From positions 310,001 to 374,000 of the forward strand of contig JAGYXB010000812.1 in NCBI GenBank assembly GCA_022495005.1: a stretch of 64,000 bases of DNA, in the 5' to 3' direction. This DNA is from Rhyacophila brunnea. Its lineage: Eukaryota; Arthropoda; Insecta; Trichoptera; Rhyacophilidae. Below are positions 1-11,294 of this stretch, one piece after another. The first letter of the stretch is position 1, and every line of letters begins with the position of its first letter. The notes beneath the pieces were generated by a model. The model was not told where the DNA came from. It did not search any database and saw only the letters and a list, made by a program, of their open reading frames with translations. The position numbers and the translations under genes are program-made.

Positions 1-1134
1 ATGTTCAATAAACAATTTTACCCTTCAAGTTATAATATTGTATCAGATGACATTGTCCCATTGAATCTATCAAAATCCGTCTTGATTATTATTTTTTAAG
101 TAGCGTAACGTTGCATAAAAATACGCATATTGGGGATAACGCGTAAAGATCAGAAAAAAAACTAATGGATAAGGGAGCATATGTGATAAAAGTCGCAAAG
201 CAGATGAAATAACAATGCAGAATCGCAGAACAAATGCGGTCATACATTACGCTACATTCATATTATTGTCATCGATATATAGTATTAATAAGATAAAAAA
301 ATATGTCATTAAAAATTTAAACAAACCAAATACAAAATTGTTATTTTTATTAATATTTAATAGAACTCCATTTTAACATTACAAAATTACATTTTCATAA
401 TATTATAGTGAGTAAGAAAAGGTAATAATCAAGACTACTTCTAAAGACACACGAAAGTAAAACATATTGTGTTTTACGTAAAATACCATAAATGCTGGCA
501 GTGTATAGTTGAACATCACCATTGTACGACAAATATCAATTGATACAGGTAGGTAGGTACGAACATTAATTACATTAATTCAGCTATATATTTATAACTG
601 TATTATGAATATACTAGGAAAAAAACAGATACATAACTCTAGAAAAAAACTCAGTTTTTTCAAAATAGAATTTATTGCATAACAACGTTGTACATGACTA
701 AATACACGTTGTGTCCAAAGGATGTAGGTACTGTCTATTAAACGAAAACTACTTGTCGACATGTCAAAACAAGTAACAATGCCCTCCGGTACAGCTAATT
801 TCACTTTGTTTTCAAATGAAGAACGCCTCCAAAATAGTCAATTCATTTTACGCTCAATATATGTAATAATAAAAATATGTCTAGAACAATCTGGACTAAT
901 TTAGATAATAAGCTGCAATTTCCAATCTAATAACTAAATTCAGTAAGCATTTTAAAAAGGGGTGGCTTGGGAAAAACGACAACATTTTTTTAACAACTCA
1001 ATAATTAATATCAGATTAAGAATATAAAACCGAAATTAATTATCATGAACTTCACGTTGTCCCTTTTGTAAAATTTGATCTGCGAGGATTACGCATTTTA
1101 TCTTATCTTAAGTAGAATTAAGCAACCACTAATT

Positions 1135-2729
1135 GAAGATCTTGGCATAAAAACAGCAAATGTCACAAAACACTTTTTTTTCAGGAGAGGGTAAAAACAT
1201 AATATCTTGGTTATCAAAAGAAATTTTATTAATTTGACAATGAGAAATTATAGAGAAACTGTATATGCACTATATGAATGTAAAAAAAATATTAAATGTA
1301 TTTCGGTTAAATAGATATTTAAAAAAGAATGAGTGTGACATTTGCTGTTTTTACACAATTTTTGGACATTTGTTGTTTTTATTGCAAAATTGAAAAGATC
1401 GAAATGTAAATAGTATGACTAAAACTATAATTTTATTAAATAAAATAAAGAATATATATTTCTGTTATTTTTTTATCATAATACAACTTTTAATAAGGTT
1501 TGGACATATTATTTACCTATTAACAAACGACTTCAATGTTTCTAAAAAATCAAGAATTAAATATTTGAAAAAATGTTTTAATCATGTGCGGGTTAATACT
1601 GATTAGCTTCATATTATTATTATTGATTTAATTTAATAAAACACATTTTTTTAGTATCTACTTATTCCACTTTTAATAAATAAATCTGTACCGGTTTCGT
1701 CCGCCTCTGTTTTTCTGCCAACTGTTTTCAACAGTTGAAAATGTCCCTATAAGGTGGACGAAACCTATCCAGATTTATTTATTAAAAGTGGAACAAGTAC
1801 TAAAAAAATGTGTTTTAATAAATTAAATCATTAACACAATGGATTTCTACCATGAATTGATAGTTAACATGAAAAAAGAAAACCGATGAGCCTCGTCTGA
1901 CACCTATCAGCAAATTAAACGTTACATTTATTGGGTTTTGTAAATATTTAGCTAATTTTAAAATATTTTTTTATTAAGCTACTTTCAATGGAACTAATCC
2001 ACCATAATATGTTGTTTTAAATGCAATCGTGACTTGCATTTGATTTTTATTCACTACATTGAATCTATCCCACAGCCTAGAGAGAAACTGAAATGTTCGC
2101 AAAGCACTTCTCCCTTCTAGCCTGGTCTATTTTGTACATTATAACTAGCCTACAAATTTTTACAGAAAAATGTCAAAGTTTTAACCTATATTTCATTTAA
2201 AAAAAATCTTTTTCTCCGGTCTCTTTAGATTTTATAATGAAGGGCCCAGAATTTTCCTTATTGCATCAAACTGAATAATAATGAAAGTCACCGTTATTTG
2301 GTAAAAACGTTGCATAGTTTTGTTAATTTTTCTCTTTCGAGACGTTTCAGATGTCTTGCTAGGAATATTCATGATAAAATATAAAAACAATCATTAGAAA
2401 ACGTTATAAAAAGCAATAATTAAACGAATCAAGGATAATTTGACAGCTCAGACACTAAATTGTATGGAATGTATACTAACATTACTAACGCCGCCTGGTG
2501 ATAAAAGTGTAGAACTACTGGACCTTTGCTGTTTTCACACAAAAATGCCTGGACTATTGCGGTTTTTAGAAAAGTGGCATATTTTCGAGAGCAGATTTGA
2601 GGGACTTATAATTTTTTTTTAAAATGTATCTTTGCACAGTTGTATGTAATCATACACAGGGAATATAGAAATGCAATAAAATGAAAATGGAAAAAAGTGG
2701 ACATTTGATGTTTTTATGCCAAGATCTTC
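1135..2729. mobile_element. 1.6-kb TIR DNA transposon, non-autonomous
   Basis: Unit 6 reads through this site without interruption, so this is an insertion. Termini are inverted repeats starting GAAGATCTTGGCATAAAAAC, flanked by AATT on both sides (1131-1134, 2730-2733), consistent with a 4-bp target duplication. No transposase frame survives. A short motif close to ACATTTGCTGTTTTTA recurs in both orientations near 1150, 1338, 1367, 2520 and 2700, like subterminal transposase-binding repeats. A foldback MITE (1632-1822) is nested inside. Superfamily not assigned. Confidence 0.75.
1632..1822. mobile_element. Foldback MITE nested in transposon
   Basis: A 191-bp near-palindrome. The left arm (AAAACACATTTTTTTAGTA, then CCACTTTTAATAAATAAATC, then GGTTTCGTCC) returns as reverse complement on the right with few mismatches, around a centre near 1715-1740. 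TTAA lies on both sides (1628-1631, 1823-1826), so a TTAA target duplication is possible, but the flanks are AT-rich and this is not decisive. No coding capacity. Confidence 0.65.
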
Positions 2730-2810
2730 AATTAGTTTCAAAATGTATGTACAGTGTCCTAAATATAATAAAAAGCTGTACAGGTAAAACTATAATAATA
2801 TTATCTGGAA

Positions 2811-3345
2811 CAGTGTTTCCCAAACCACCGGTCCGTAGAAATTTTCGAGCGGTCCGCGAACAGTTGCCCTTCATTCACTGTTTCTAACGTAAGTGGTGCG
2901 TTGCCCATCAGGTGACCATTAGATATGATTAGCATGGTATTTAATTGTAGTAAATAAATTTTAATTAAATGGTCCTCAGCGAATGGGTAAAGCAGCATAG
3001 GTATAATACCAAAAATTTCAATGAATCCTTATATGGAGATGTCAACCCAAACACAATTTATACTCAAAAATAAAGAACCCCTAATCGAGTAATCTTTTGA
3101 TGCCACTTTGGTATCACGATATTAAATACAACATTGCAAATTACAAATACACTAAAATTATCTTTCACATTTTCGACAATCCATTTATATGAGAAGACTT
3201 TTTCGGCCATGCCATTAAATAAAACGAAATAGTAAACTGAATAGATGTCAATACAGAACGTCGTCCCTCCGAAACAACACCGAAGCCTGGTTAACAACTA
3301 TTCTAGCAAGATACATTTCAGATTCGGAAGAAGTTTCTCAACGAA
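2811..3345 (+). mobile_element. Old hAT transposon remnant, unit 1 copy
   Basis: The left end CAGTGTTTCCCAAACC looks like a hAT terminal repeat. Downstream, the plus strand of the sister copies (33761-34045, 44701-44949) encodes a peptide with Y-E-T-T-F-S-A-M-P-L-K-K-R, resembling the start of the hAT C-terminal dimerisation domain (family pattern C-E-x-x-F-S-x-x). This copy has stops in that frame. The remnant sits just 3' of the zinc-finger gene in every full unit, so it predates the duplications. The right end is not clear. Confidence 0.5.
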
Positions 3346-3489
3346 ATAATAAATATTATAATATATTACGCGTATTTTTAAAGTTCCACAGGCGTAAAAA
3401 AGACTGATCTAGAACACAATTATTTATTTTGACATTTATATGGTTTATCGGCATGTGTCGCGTCACAAAAAATTGTAGCATACATCGCA

Positions 3490-4523
3490 TTATGATGGTT
3501 TTTCACCGGTATGGGTTCTTTTATGTATTTTGAGGTCACAAGACTGCGAGAATTTGGATGAGCAAACATCGCATTCATATGGTTTTTCACCAGTATGTTT
3601 TTTTTTATGAATTTTGAGCTCACCAGACTGCGAGAATTTAGATGAGCAAACATCGCATTCATATGGTTTTTCACCAGTATGTGTTCTTATATGCCTGTTT
3701 AGATTACTCTTTTGCGAGAACATTTTTAAACAAATATCGCATTGATATGGATTTTCACCAGTATGTGTTCTTTTATGCATTTTGAGGTTTTTGGACTGCG
3801 AGAATTTAGAAGAGCAAACATCACATTGATATGGCTTTTCACCAGTATGTGTTATTTTATGTATTGTGAGGTGTCTGGAATGCGAGAATTTAGATGAGCA
3901 AACATCGCATTGATATGGTTTTTCACCAGTATGTGTTCTTTTATGAGTTTTGAGGTCAGCAGATCGTGAGAATTTAGATGGGCATACATCGCATTGATAT
4001 GGTTTTTCACCAGTATGTGTTCTTTTAAGAATTATGAGGTTACCAGACTGCGAGAATTTAGATGAGCAAACGTCGCATTGATATGGCTTTTCACTAGTAT
4101 GTGTTCTTTGATGCAATTTTAGATAGCTTTGGTAAGAGAATATTTTCAAACAAACATCGCATTGATATGGTTTTACACCAGTATATTTTCTCTATCCCTT
4201 GAATGAATACACGAAATATGGTTTTTTAACGAATTTGAAGAACCAAATGTTGCATAACAATGACTGCAAACAAAATTACGTGGAAAATATGTTGTTTTTT
4301 TTAGCTTGATTCGAATAACTTTCGGCAAAGCGTACATTGTCTGCAATTCTGTCTTTATGTCTTGTTCATCTATAGTTATTTCTGAATACTGCGCCACCAT
4401 GTCTTCCACTCCTTTCATTGCATATTCTCGTTTATCAACATTATCGGTTTTTACCACGATGGCCAGTTGAATTTCATTATTTTGACTTCCTATATAAGCT
4501 GCATCACATTGTTGAGTAGAAAT
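3490..4523 (-). pseudogene. Zinc-finger gene A, exon 3, frameshifted
   Basis: Minus-strand C2H2 zinc-finger exon. The acceptor (pyrimidine run, TTAG) precedes codon 1 at 4523. The exon opens I-S-T-Q-Q-C-D, passes an I-K-T-E motif, then an N-terminal finger (C-x2-C-x12-H-x4-H). At about 4193 a 19-bp deletion relative to genes B and E shifts the frame, so the first frame stops at 4173. Eight further fingers with TGEKPY linkers stay open in the other frame down to the stop at 3490. The second of them has lost a zinc ligand (histidine to leucine). With the lost start codon in exon 1 (9108-9218) this copy should not give a full protein. Its nearest relative is gene E in unit 6. Confidence 0.85.
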
Positions 4524-4729
4524 CTAAAAAAAATATGTTTGATGAGCACGATTCGGTAAATAAATAAATAAAAAATGTTCTCAAAACCTTAAAGTAAGTA
4601 GTTATACCTCGAGTTTTATGTCTTAAATAATTCCTAGCATTCTATATTGCCGGTGAAAAAGAAGTAGTACATGAACCAGATTCCAGAATTAGGTCGATCG
4701 CTGTTTACATTTTTATATAGATAGATTTT

Positions 4730-4932
4730 TTATAATGTCCGATCCTGATAAAGTCATATAGGCCTTCACAGGCTACATGTTTGTATAAACGAATTGTTTT
4801 TAGAAGAAATAGATGTTACGACCTATTAAGACCATACACTTGACTCAAATACAAATTGAAAAACAATGTGTGTATTTGGTGGACCCAGAATTTGAACTTG
4901 GGACCCACGACATTATATGCCGTCGCTTAAGC
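4730..4932 (-). repeat. tRNA-derived SINE (family 1), unit 1
   Basis: Read on the minus strand, a tRNA-like head (CTTAAGCG, then a B-box-like stretch CAAGTTCAAATTCTGGG) is followed by the body shared by all family copies (AAATACACACATTGTTTTTC, later TAATAGG). Orthologous copies lie at the same place in units 3, 5 and 6, so the insertion predates the array. It lies within intron 2 of the zinc-finger gene. The head is too decayed for a functional tRNA. Confidence 0.6.
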
Positions 4933-5153
4933 CTACAGCTAAATATGTACTAGTTTAATAGAAAGCGCTAAAATTTCCAAGACTACATGAATATTGCTCT
5001 AGCTCTAGTCTTAAATACATTTTATATAAGCAATGACATTATTAGAGGACAACGCACTCTATACAGTAGCTAGGAAGTAAATGCGCGCATAGCGACATTC
5101 GTACATGTATACGTAGACGTCACGCAATTTCCATTATGCGATATCACGCATCG

Positions 5154-5345
5154 GGAATTTATATCAATATCACCATTATTGTAATGGCGTTAGAACAGTT
5201 TTTCTAGTGTCAATGTTCATTTGAGCGAACCCGTTCGAACCGAACCATTCGGCAGACCCAACAAAAAGCTTCGGGAATTTTAGCAATATCACCTTTATTG
5301 TAATGGCGTCAGAACAGATTATGCCATTCGGCAGACCCGACAAAA
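5154..5345. repeat. Two-copy tandem repeat in intron 2
   Basis: A roughly 110-bp segment (cgggaattta, caatatcacc, ttattgtaatggcgt, agaacag, ttcggcagacccgac) occurs twice in a row, and the arrangement repeats in units 3-6 (for example 24660-24830, 35935-36120, 53690-53870). The second copy could be read on the plus strand as a nine-codon M-P-F-G-R-P-D-K-K followed by GTGAGT in some units, but start context and downstream frame are not conserved. Function unknown. Confidence 0.5.
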
Positions 5346-5963
5346 AAGTAAGTGTCATTTTTTACCCGGTTGCTTCGTCCATATTAATGTCATTATATGT
5401 AAGTTAGAAGGTAGAATGGTGTTAGATTTTTTGGTAGTGCAGGCAACTCATTTACGAGTTGGTATCGTTACTTTCAAATGACACTAAGCCGGCTCGAACG
5501 TCTAAACTCGTCTCGTCTGCAACATGTCGAATACGTCGATGTGGAATTGTCGTTATTCACAAAACACGCGTTGCCAAATGAAGCTCCGCACATTGGTGGA
5601 ATGCATCATTTTAGTTTGAAAAAAAAAAACAGCTGGAGTCACGAGGACATACAGCGCACGGCCTGATCTATACGCACTTAAGAATGTTTGATGGTACGCT
5701 CAGTTTTGATTAATGACTATTATCCCAGTCGAGACGATTTTCAATGTGCGACAGGAGTAATGACTTACACCCTTCCAAAGTTATTTCATCTTGACTGCAA
5801 TGCTAGAATATCTTCTTCCTCTACTAATAACCATAAAACATATTGTTACATAAAAATCTAAAATGAATCTAGAATGAATATCAAAACTGGCGACAAGAGA
5901 CTGCACAAGCGTACATAACGTCGTTTTTTTGGATTAAATGTTATACGAGTGTCAAAAATTAGA

Positions 5964-6868
5964 TAGTAGTGGCGAAGGGTGGAGGGTGAAGGTAGGCTGT
6001 TAAGATTCGACGTAGATAGTGCACCCAAAACAATGACAATTTACAGATGGTGCTGGCTAGTTTTTTAATAAATAATTAAGCCCTGCCTAATCTTAGCCGT
6101 GGTAGATAATAGTCAACAATAGTCATTTATCGTCTCTAAAATAGTGCCATTAAACAATTCTAGGTATTTTATAGATAAAAAAATATTTTTTATCGATTTT
6201 GGTTTGTCTAGGGAGTAGCACATAATAAATTAAAAAAAAAATGAATCAACAATGTGTTCTTATTCCAATGAAAACAAATAAGTATAAATGAAAAGATGTA
6301 AATAATTTTGTCGTATCGCCCAAAATATATTAAATCTATTATGGTTTGGTTGAGGCTCGGTTAACTACGAGGCAACTAACGAGGCACGAGGCAACTAACC
6401 AATTCCACCTGTAAATTGTAGACTTTGATAAAAACAAATACGTATGACTACAATGTTTAATGATTAGTATTATGGCGGATCTTTACAGTCGACATCCAGC
6501 GACATATTTTATCAAATAGGTCGTTGTTTTATTGTAGATTATGGTTTGCCCTAGGTAGAGGGGGTAGGGTAGGGTTGGGCATAATGAATTAAAAAAAACT
6601 GGCCAATACGATCATATTCTTAATTAAACGGGAAAAAATGACTAAAACGGTGTGCACAATTTTTGTTGTATCGCCCATAGCATACATATACTATTGAGGT
6701 TCGGTTTAGGCAGGGTTTAATTTAAATTTAAAAACTAGCCGGCACTATCTGCAAATTGTCTTCTTGGTTCATTGAAAATAAATAAGTATGACTGACAAAG
6801 TATAGTGTGCACTATTAATTTCAAATCTTGACAGCCTACTTCCACCCCTCGCCACTGCTAGATAGGTG
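5964..6868. mobile_element. TIR element with internal degenerate repeats (first, unit 1)
   Basis: Ends are inverted copies of AGTGGCGAAGGGTGGAGG plus AGGTAGGCTGTTAAGATT (right end reads CAGCCTACTTCCACCCC, CGCCACTGCTAGATAG). The inside is a degenerate tandem array of roughly 140-150 bp monomers with recurring words: AAACAAATAAGTATGACTG, GTGTGCACTATTTTTGT, ATCGCCCATAGCATA, and the GGCAGTGTTTAATT type. No transposase is visible. It lies in intron 2, beside exon 2. A second element of the same family follows in intron 1. Confidence 0.6.
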
Positions 6869-6962
6869 CCTATCTACGAATTATTATTGGCTTATGCCGA
6901 TTGAGGTTGAATACAGAGATATAATTTAAGATTGAAAAATAAGGAATTAATATAAATGATAC

Positions 6963-7112
6963 CTGATTTACTGAGCTGAGTTGAGAATAAGAAGATCCAA
7001 CTGCATCATAATATTTCAATGAATGCTTTGTACATTCAGGGATATTTGCATAGTTACTGTCAGACTGGGACATAGTTTCAGCCGTTATATTGGTCATGTT
7101 TATATTGCGATC
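6963..7112 (-). CDS. Zinc-finger gene A, exon 2
   Basis: A 150-bp internal exon of 50 codons, phase 0 at both ends. The acceptor CTTCCAG precedes D-R-N-I-N-M-T; the donor follows V-N-Q with GTATCA. The same exon, same length and splice sites, is at 38028-38177 and 56326-56475. The peptide is polar (S-Q-S-D-S-N-Y-A-N, S-S-Y-S-Q-L-S-S) with no domain I recognise. It belongs to pseudogene A, although this exon itself is open. An internal ATG would be an alternative start if exon 1 were skipped. Confidence 0.6.
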
Positions 7113-7916
7113 CTGGAAGAAAAATACATATTATAATTGAACACATATGTCAGGTAAGGTTAGGTTTACACGCCAGTGATTTGGAATCGGAAAATACGTC
7201 AAATGACGCTGGATGCGGCGTCGAAGACCTGGAAATGAAAGAGGGACGCCTCCACCAAGGGCATACACACATATTTGTTCCTTCCTGATGTCCAATGGCA
7301 ATTGGAGATAACCAGTCAATTGTTGACTTGGTAAGTTTTAGTTTAGACTTGTCACCCAACCAACATGTTTATGTGGAGTAGAACTAGAGAGAAAAAAACC
7401 ATATCCTCTGGATATATCTGAGAATAGGACGCCGGCCTACTATAATGCTTTTACAAATTTTGTGGCGTCTTCTTGCTCACGTGCATCTCTTTTAACATAG
7501 TTTAGTATGTCCATATTGTTTTATCTATGTTTTAAGATATCAATGAAATAATTAGTTTTTGTCAATTCTCCATGCTCATCTCTCCAATGGGCACTATTAT
7601 TAGAAAAAAACTATGTTATATCACTTGAGTGCGTGGTAACCTCAGTCATGGGCATCTGCTCCTGAGACATTCCCATGCGTAAACAACTGGTGATGTTTCA
7701 CATCTAAATGAAGAGCCTCGTGATCGCTCGATTATGACTGAGTATTGTGCGGAGCGAGTTGGTTTGGATATAACTATGAAATACTTATTCAGTGTTTTGG
7801 ATAATCTTTAGTTTGTCATTTCGTTATGAACCATGCACATAACAATCGAAACAAATCAAAAAACAAGATTAATCGAATCAAAGAGACTATCTCGGGCACA
7901 AGTTTCTATATATAGC

Positions 7917-8876
7917 AGTAGCGAAGGGTGGAAGTAGACTGTGAAGATCTGACACAAATAGTGTTCACTAATGTTTGTCAGTCATACGTATTTGTTTTCA
8001 TTGAACTAATAATACAAATTGCTGATAGTTCGGTAAGTTTTTAAAAATCAATTTAACTTTGCTAACCAAGCCATAAAAGTTTTGGTTTGCCATGGACAAT
8101 CGAACAAAAATATTGCATACATTCAGTCATACTTATTTGTTTTCGTTGAAAAGACATAATAAAGTGTAGATAGTGTTTGGCCGATGGTGGCCTATAGTGT
8201 CGTGGGTCGCAGGTTCGAATCCTGGGTTTGACAAATACACATTGTTTTTCATTTGGTGTTTGAGGATGAACCAAATAGGTTGAGCAAGTGGCTGATATTC
8301 ATTTCTGGTAAAAACAAAATTTGTTAATACAAACCTTCACTATGTGGAGGTCCATTGTGTGATCTTATTAGAATTAGGCATGGTCGAAAATTTATGTAAA
8401 TACAGTGTCTGGTAGTTGTTTTAAAATTAGCAGAATTAATAGTAGATAACAGTAAAAAAGATATTCGTTCATTTTATAAAATATCTAAAATTATGGCATT
8501 AAAAATAGATACATAATTTGAAATGTTTTACAGATAGAACAATATTTTGTATGAATTATTGTTTGGAATAGGCAGGGAGATAATGACTTTAAAAATACTA
8601 AACAAAACCATCTGTGATAAATATTCTTAATTAAATAAAACAAATAAGTATGACTGAAAAGGTGTGCACTATTTTTGTCAGATCGCCCATAGCATATATT
8701 ATAAACTAATATGGTTTCGCTAGGCAGTGTTTAATTGAATTTTTAACGCTAATTGTCACAATCTCCAAATTGTATTTTTAGTTCAATAAAAACAAATAAA
8801 CATATATGACACATTTTATTGTGTGCAGTGTTTAAGAGCCTCCCTCCACCCTTCGCCAACGATAGATAGTATGTAC
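7917..8876. mobile_element. TIR element with internal degenerate repeats (second, unit 1)
   Basis: Same family as 5964-6868: the left end AGTAGCGAAGGGTGGAAG and right end CTCCACCCTTCGCC face each other, with degenerate internal monomers (AAATAAGTATGACTGAAAAG, ATCGCCCATAGCAT, GGCAGTGTTTAATTGAA). It occupies most of intron 1 and contains a SINE. The counterpart in unit 4 (from 38943) carries the TTAA palindrome, and the counterpart in unit 3 (from 26757) carries a LINE fragment. Confidence 0.55.
8186..8345 (+). repeat. tRNA-derived SINE (family 1), plus strand
   Basis: The B-box-like GGTTCGAATCC is followed by the family body (AAATACACATTGTTTTTCAT, TTGAGCAAGTGGCTGA). The A-box half is partly lost. 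Orthologues occur at 27618-27790 and 39225-39375. It sits in intron 1 of gene A. Confidence 0.6.
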
Positions 8877-9107
8877 TGTTATTCAGATAATTACACACAA
8901 CAAAATATACTAAGAATAATATGACATCTCCGCAGGTAGTCATTTGATATCTTTTTACGATCTATGGAAATGAAGTTCTCTTTCAGTTTTAATATCAACA
9001 TGTGAAAACGTGTATTATCATACTGCATTTTACTGAAGCCCCTTCTGTGGGTCATCTGCAAGAAAATATTATTACGTCATACAATAAATACGTTGTGAAA
9101 AACTAAC

Positions 9108-9218
9108 CTCAAAAAAGCAAATGGCTTCATCTGCATCCTCTTGTTTGATTGTTATATTGCGACACGATTCTTCATTAGCGTCGTATTCGCTTCCATACGG
9201 TTCAAGTTTAATATCTAT
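9108..9218 (-). pseudogene. Zinc-finger gene A, exon 1 with lost start codon
   Basis: Corresponds to the 38-39 codon first coding exon of genes B, C and D (M-D-I-K-L-E-P, I-K-Q-E-x-A-D, F-E, donor GTTAGT). Here the first codon is ATA rather than ATG, and no in-frame ATG lies between it and the upstream stop. The rest stays open for 37 codons (I-D-I-K-L-E-P to C-F-F-E) with the donor intact. It is also more diverged than the other copies. With the exon 3 frameshift this makes gene A a pseudogene with two independent lesions. Confidence 0.75.
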
Positions 9219-9779
9219 TTTGCGTACGTAAATTGTAATTTTATTAATATATCTGGCACAACGTAGCAGTTTTCGTGATACGCTTATCACTTTGAATGTT
9301 TAGTTAAAGGAAAGTATTGCCGCTATACAATATAAAATATTGAGTATCCCGTGTTAGTCCTGCGTTGCCAAATATTTTTCGTCGTATCTACCATTTTTAA
9401 ACTGGTATCAAGAGTGCAAAATGTCTATCTGATACGGCTTAATATAATACCTACCTATTATAAATGTCATAATTATTAATTCACCAATAATTTATGTTAG
9501 GTATAAACATTTGATTAAATTTCTTACCTCGTATAATTTAAAATTTTTGGAATTATTTTATTTGCATTTTATTATGCCATTTGACTTCATTTTTCACCCA
9601 TGTGGCATATTTTTACAAATGGCGACACTGTGTGTGTCTTATTTAAATATTTTTAATTTATTTAATCTTTTCCAAAAGATTTACCTAACCGAAATATATA
9701 GCAGCTGCTGTTGATAATTTGTGAACATAATTTTTTTATTAAAATTATGTAAAACATTACGAGTTTATTATTTAATATT

Positions 9780-10850
9780 ATTATTTCCATTGTAGTAGTA
9801 ATATTGTATTATTTCTTGTTCAAACGAGTCAAAACTACTCGATGTTCCAGCTCTTAAAATCCGCTAGTTCTTATCTCTTCTCTTACATATTATTATCAAG
9901 AAATACACTCATGCGAAGAACACAAGTGACGAGAACTTAGAAGAAATTCTACAGAATAACACTAATAAAATAAATAATGTAAATTATTACTGGTTGTAGA
10001 CTGTTAGGTTTTGGTTTGTTTTTAGACCGCAAAAGAATGCGATTGCAAAAACGTTAAGCGAAGCTAATTTATAATATACAAGGCGGCTATCGCGGTAGTT
10101 TAGTATCTATATTCATGTAGAGGTGTTAATTGTTATAATAGGTACATAAGGTTATGGAAGGTTTAAACAGCATCTCTCTTGGCTGTGTTAACTTTTAGAG
10201 CGATTTAGACAGTTTTGACGCCTAACTTATTTTGGGTAACAATTATAATACTTACCTCAATTACAAACATACCTACCGTCTAACATCGGCAACTGCCTTG
10301 TGTATTAAGTGTCACGTGTCAAGAATACGTTATTTTAATCTTGTCCTTCGTTCTGACAACTACTCTCGGTTTATGCACTGACGCTCATTTAATCTCTTCT
10401 TTTACATATTATTATCAAGAAATACACTCATGCGAAAAACACAAGTGATGAGAACTTGGAAGAAATTCTTCAGAATACAATAATAAAATACTTAAATATT
10501 GTAAATTATTACTGGTTGTAGACTGTAAGGTTTTGGTTTGTTTTTAGAACGCAAAAGAATGCGATTGCAAAAACGTTAAGCGAGTATATTCTATAATAGA
10601 CATGGCGGCTATCGCGGTAGTTTATCATATTTATGTAGAGGTGTTAATTGTTATAATAGGTAAGGTTATGGTAGGTTTTAAAAGCATATCTCTAGGCTGT
10701 GTTAACTTTTAGTGCGATTTAGACAGCTTTGACGGCTAACTTATTGTAGGTCGCAATTATTATAATACTTACTCCAATTATAAATATACATACCGTCTAA
10801 CGTCGGCAACTGCCTTGTGTATAGAATAGACACCATGGAGGTGGTATCTT
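9780..10850. repeat. Unit tail block, tandemly doubled in unit 1
   Basis: The non-coding tail (TATTGTATTATTTCTTGTTC, CGCAAAAGAATGCGATTGC, GGCGGCTATCGCGGTAG) appears twice in a row here, about 9807-10385 and 10386-10850, but once in units 2-5 (17945, 31365, about 58600). The junction near 10389 joins TGACGCTCATTTAAT to CTCTTCTTTTACATAT. Short plus-strand frames in the block differ between copies and are not supported as genes. Confidence 0.6.
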
Positions 10851-11294
10851 TACAAAATCAAATTTGAATGTATGAAATATCCGCTCTCAAAAAAGGACAA
10901 ATCGGTTAAGTATATAGGAACAGACACAAAATTAATGGGAACTGAAATAACTAACGGGTGAGGAGAAACAGGCAACCGTGCTCGCGTGAAGAATATTATG
11001 GGATAAATTTAAACACTGGTCATGAATACGTCATTCTAATCAAGTCCTTCTTTCTTACAACTACTCTCGGATTATGTACTGATGCTCATTCAATATTGGT
11101 GTATTTGAAGTTTGCAACACTATTGCACGTCTTTATCGTGTTTCATTTTCGTAGGACACTCACAGATTCAAAACCCTGCTTCAACATGAAGTGCATTGGG
11201 GTATAACCTTTATGAATAATATTTATTAATCTGTTCTGTGGTAGGAATCTATCCAAAGTGACTTGTGCAACACTATGACAACATTTGTTAAGAC

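Noticed and set aside
3420..3674. Frames of the [10 protein letters not shown] type overlapping every zinc-finger exon (also 22124-22576, 34530-35069, 52141-52770, 62419-62661)
   Set aside because: They are the shifted frame of the finger repeat. They stay open only because the 84-bp repeat is in phase, so they are shadows.
5478..5666. Plus-strand frame in intron 2 (S-R-L-E-R-L-N-S type) present in units 1, 3, 4 and 5 (24836-25195, 36129-36488, 54001-54204)
   Set aside because: Ends at different places through indels in each copy and has no consistent start. Conservation is explained by the unit duplications. A short unknown gene cannot be fully excluded.
7131..7359. Minus-strand frame between exon 2 and exon 1 (I-R-K-E-Q-I-C-V-Y-A-L type), also at 25939-26166 and 38143-38400
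   Set aside because: Two frames are open over the same DNA, there is no conserved start, and the unit 5 copy (near 56520-56680) is broken. More likely intronic repeat sequence.
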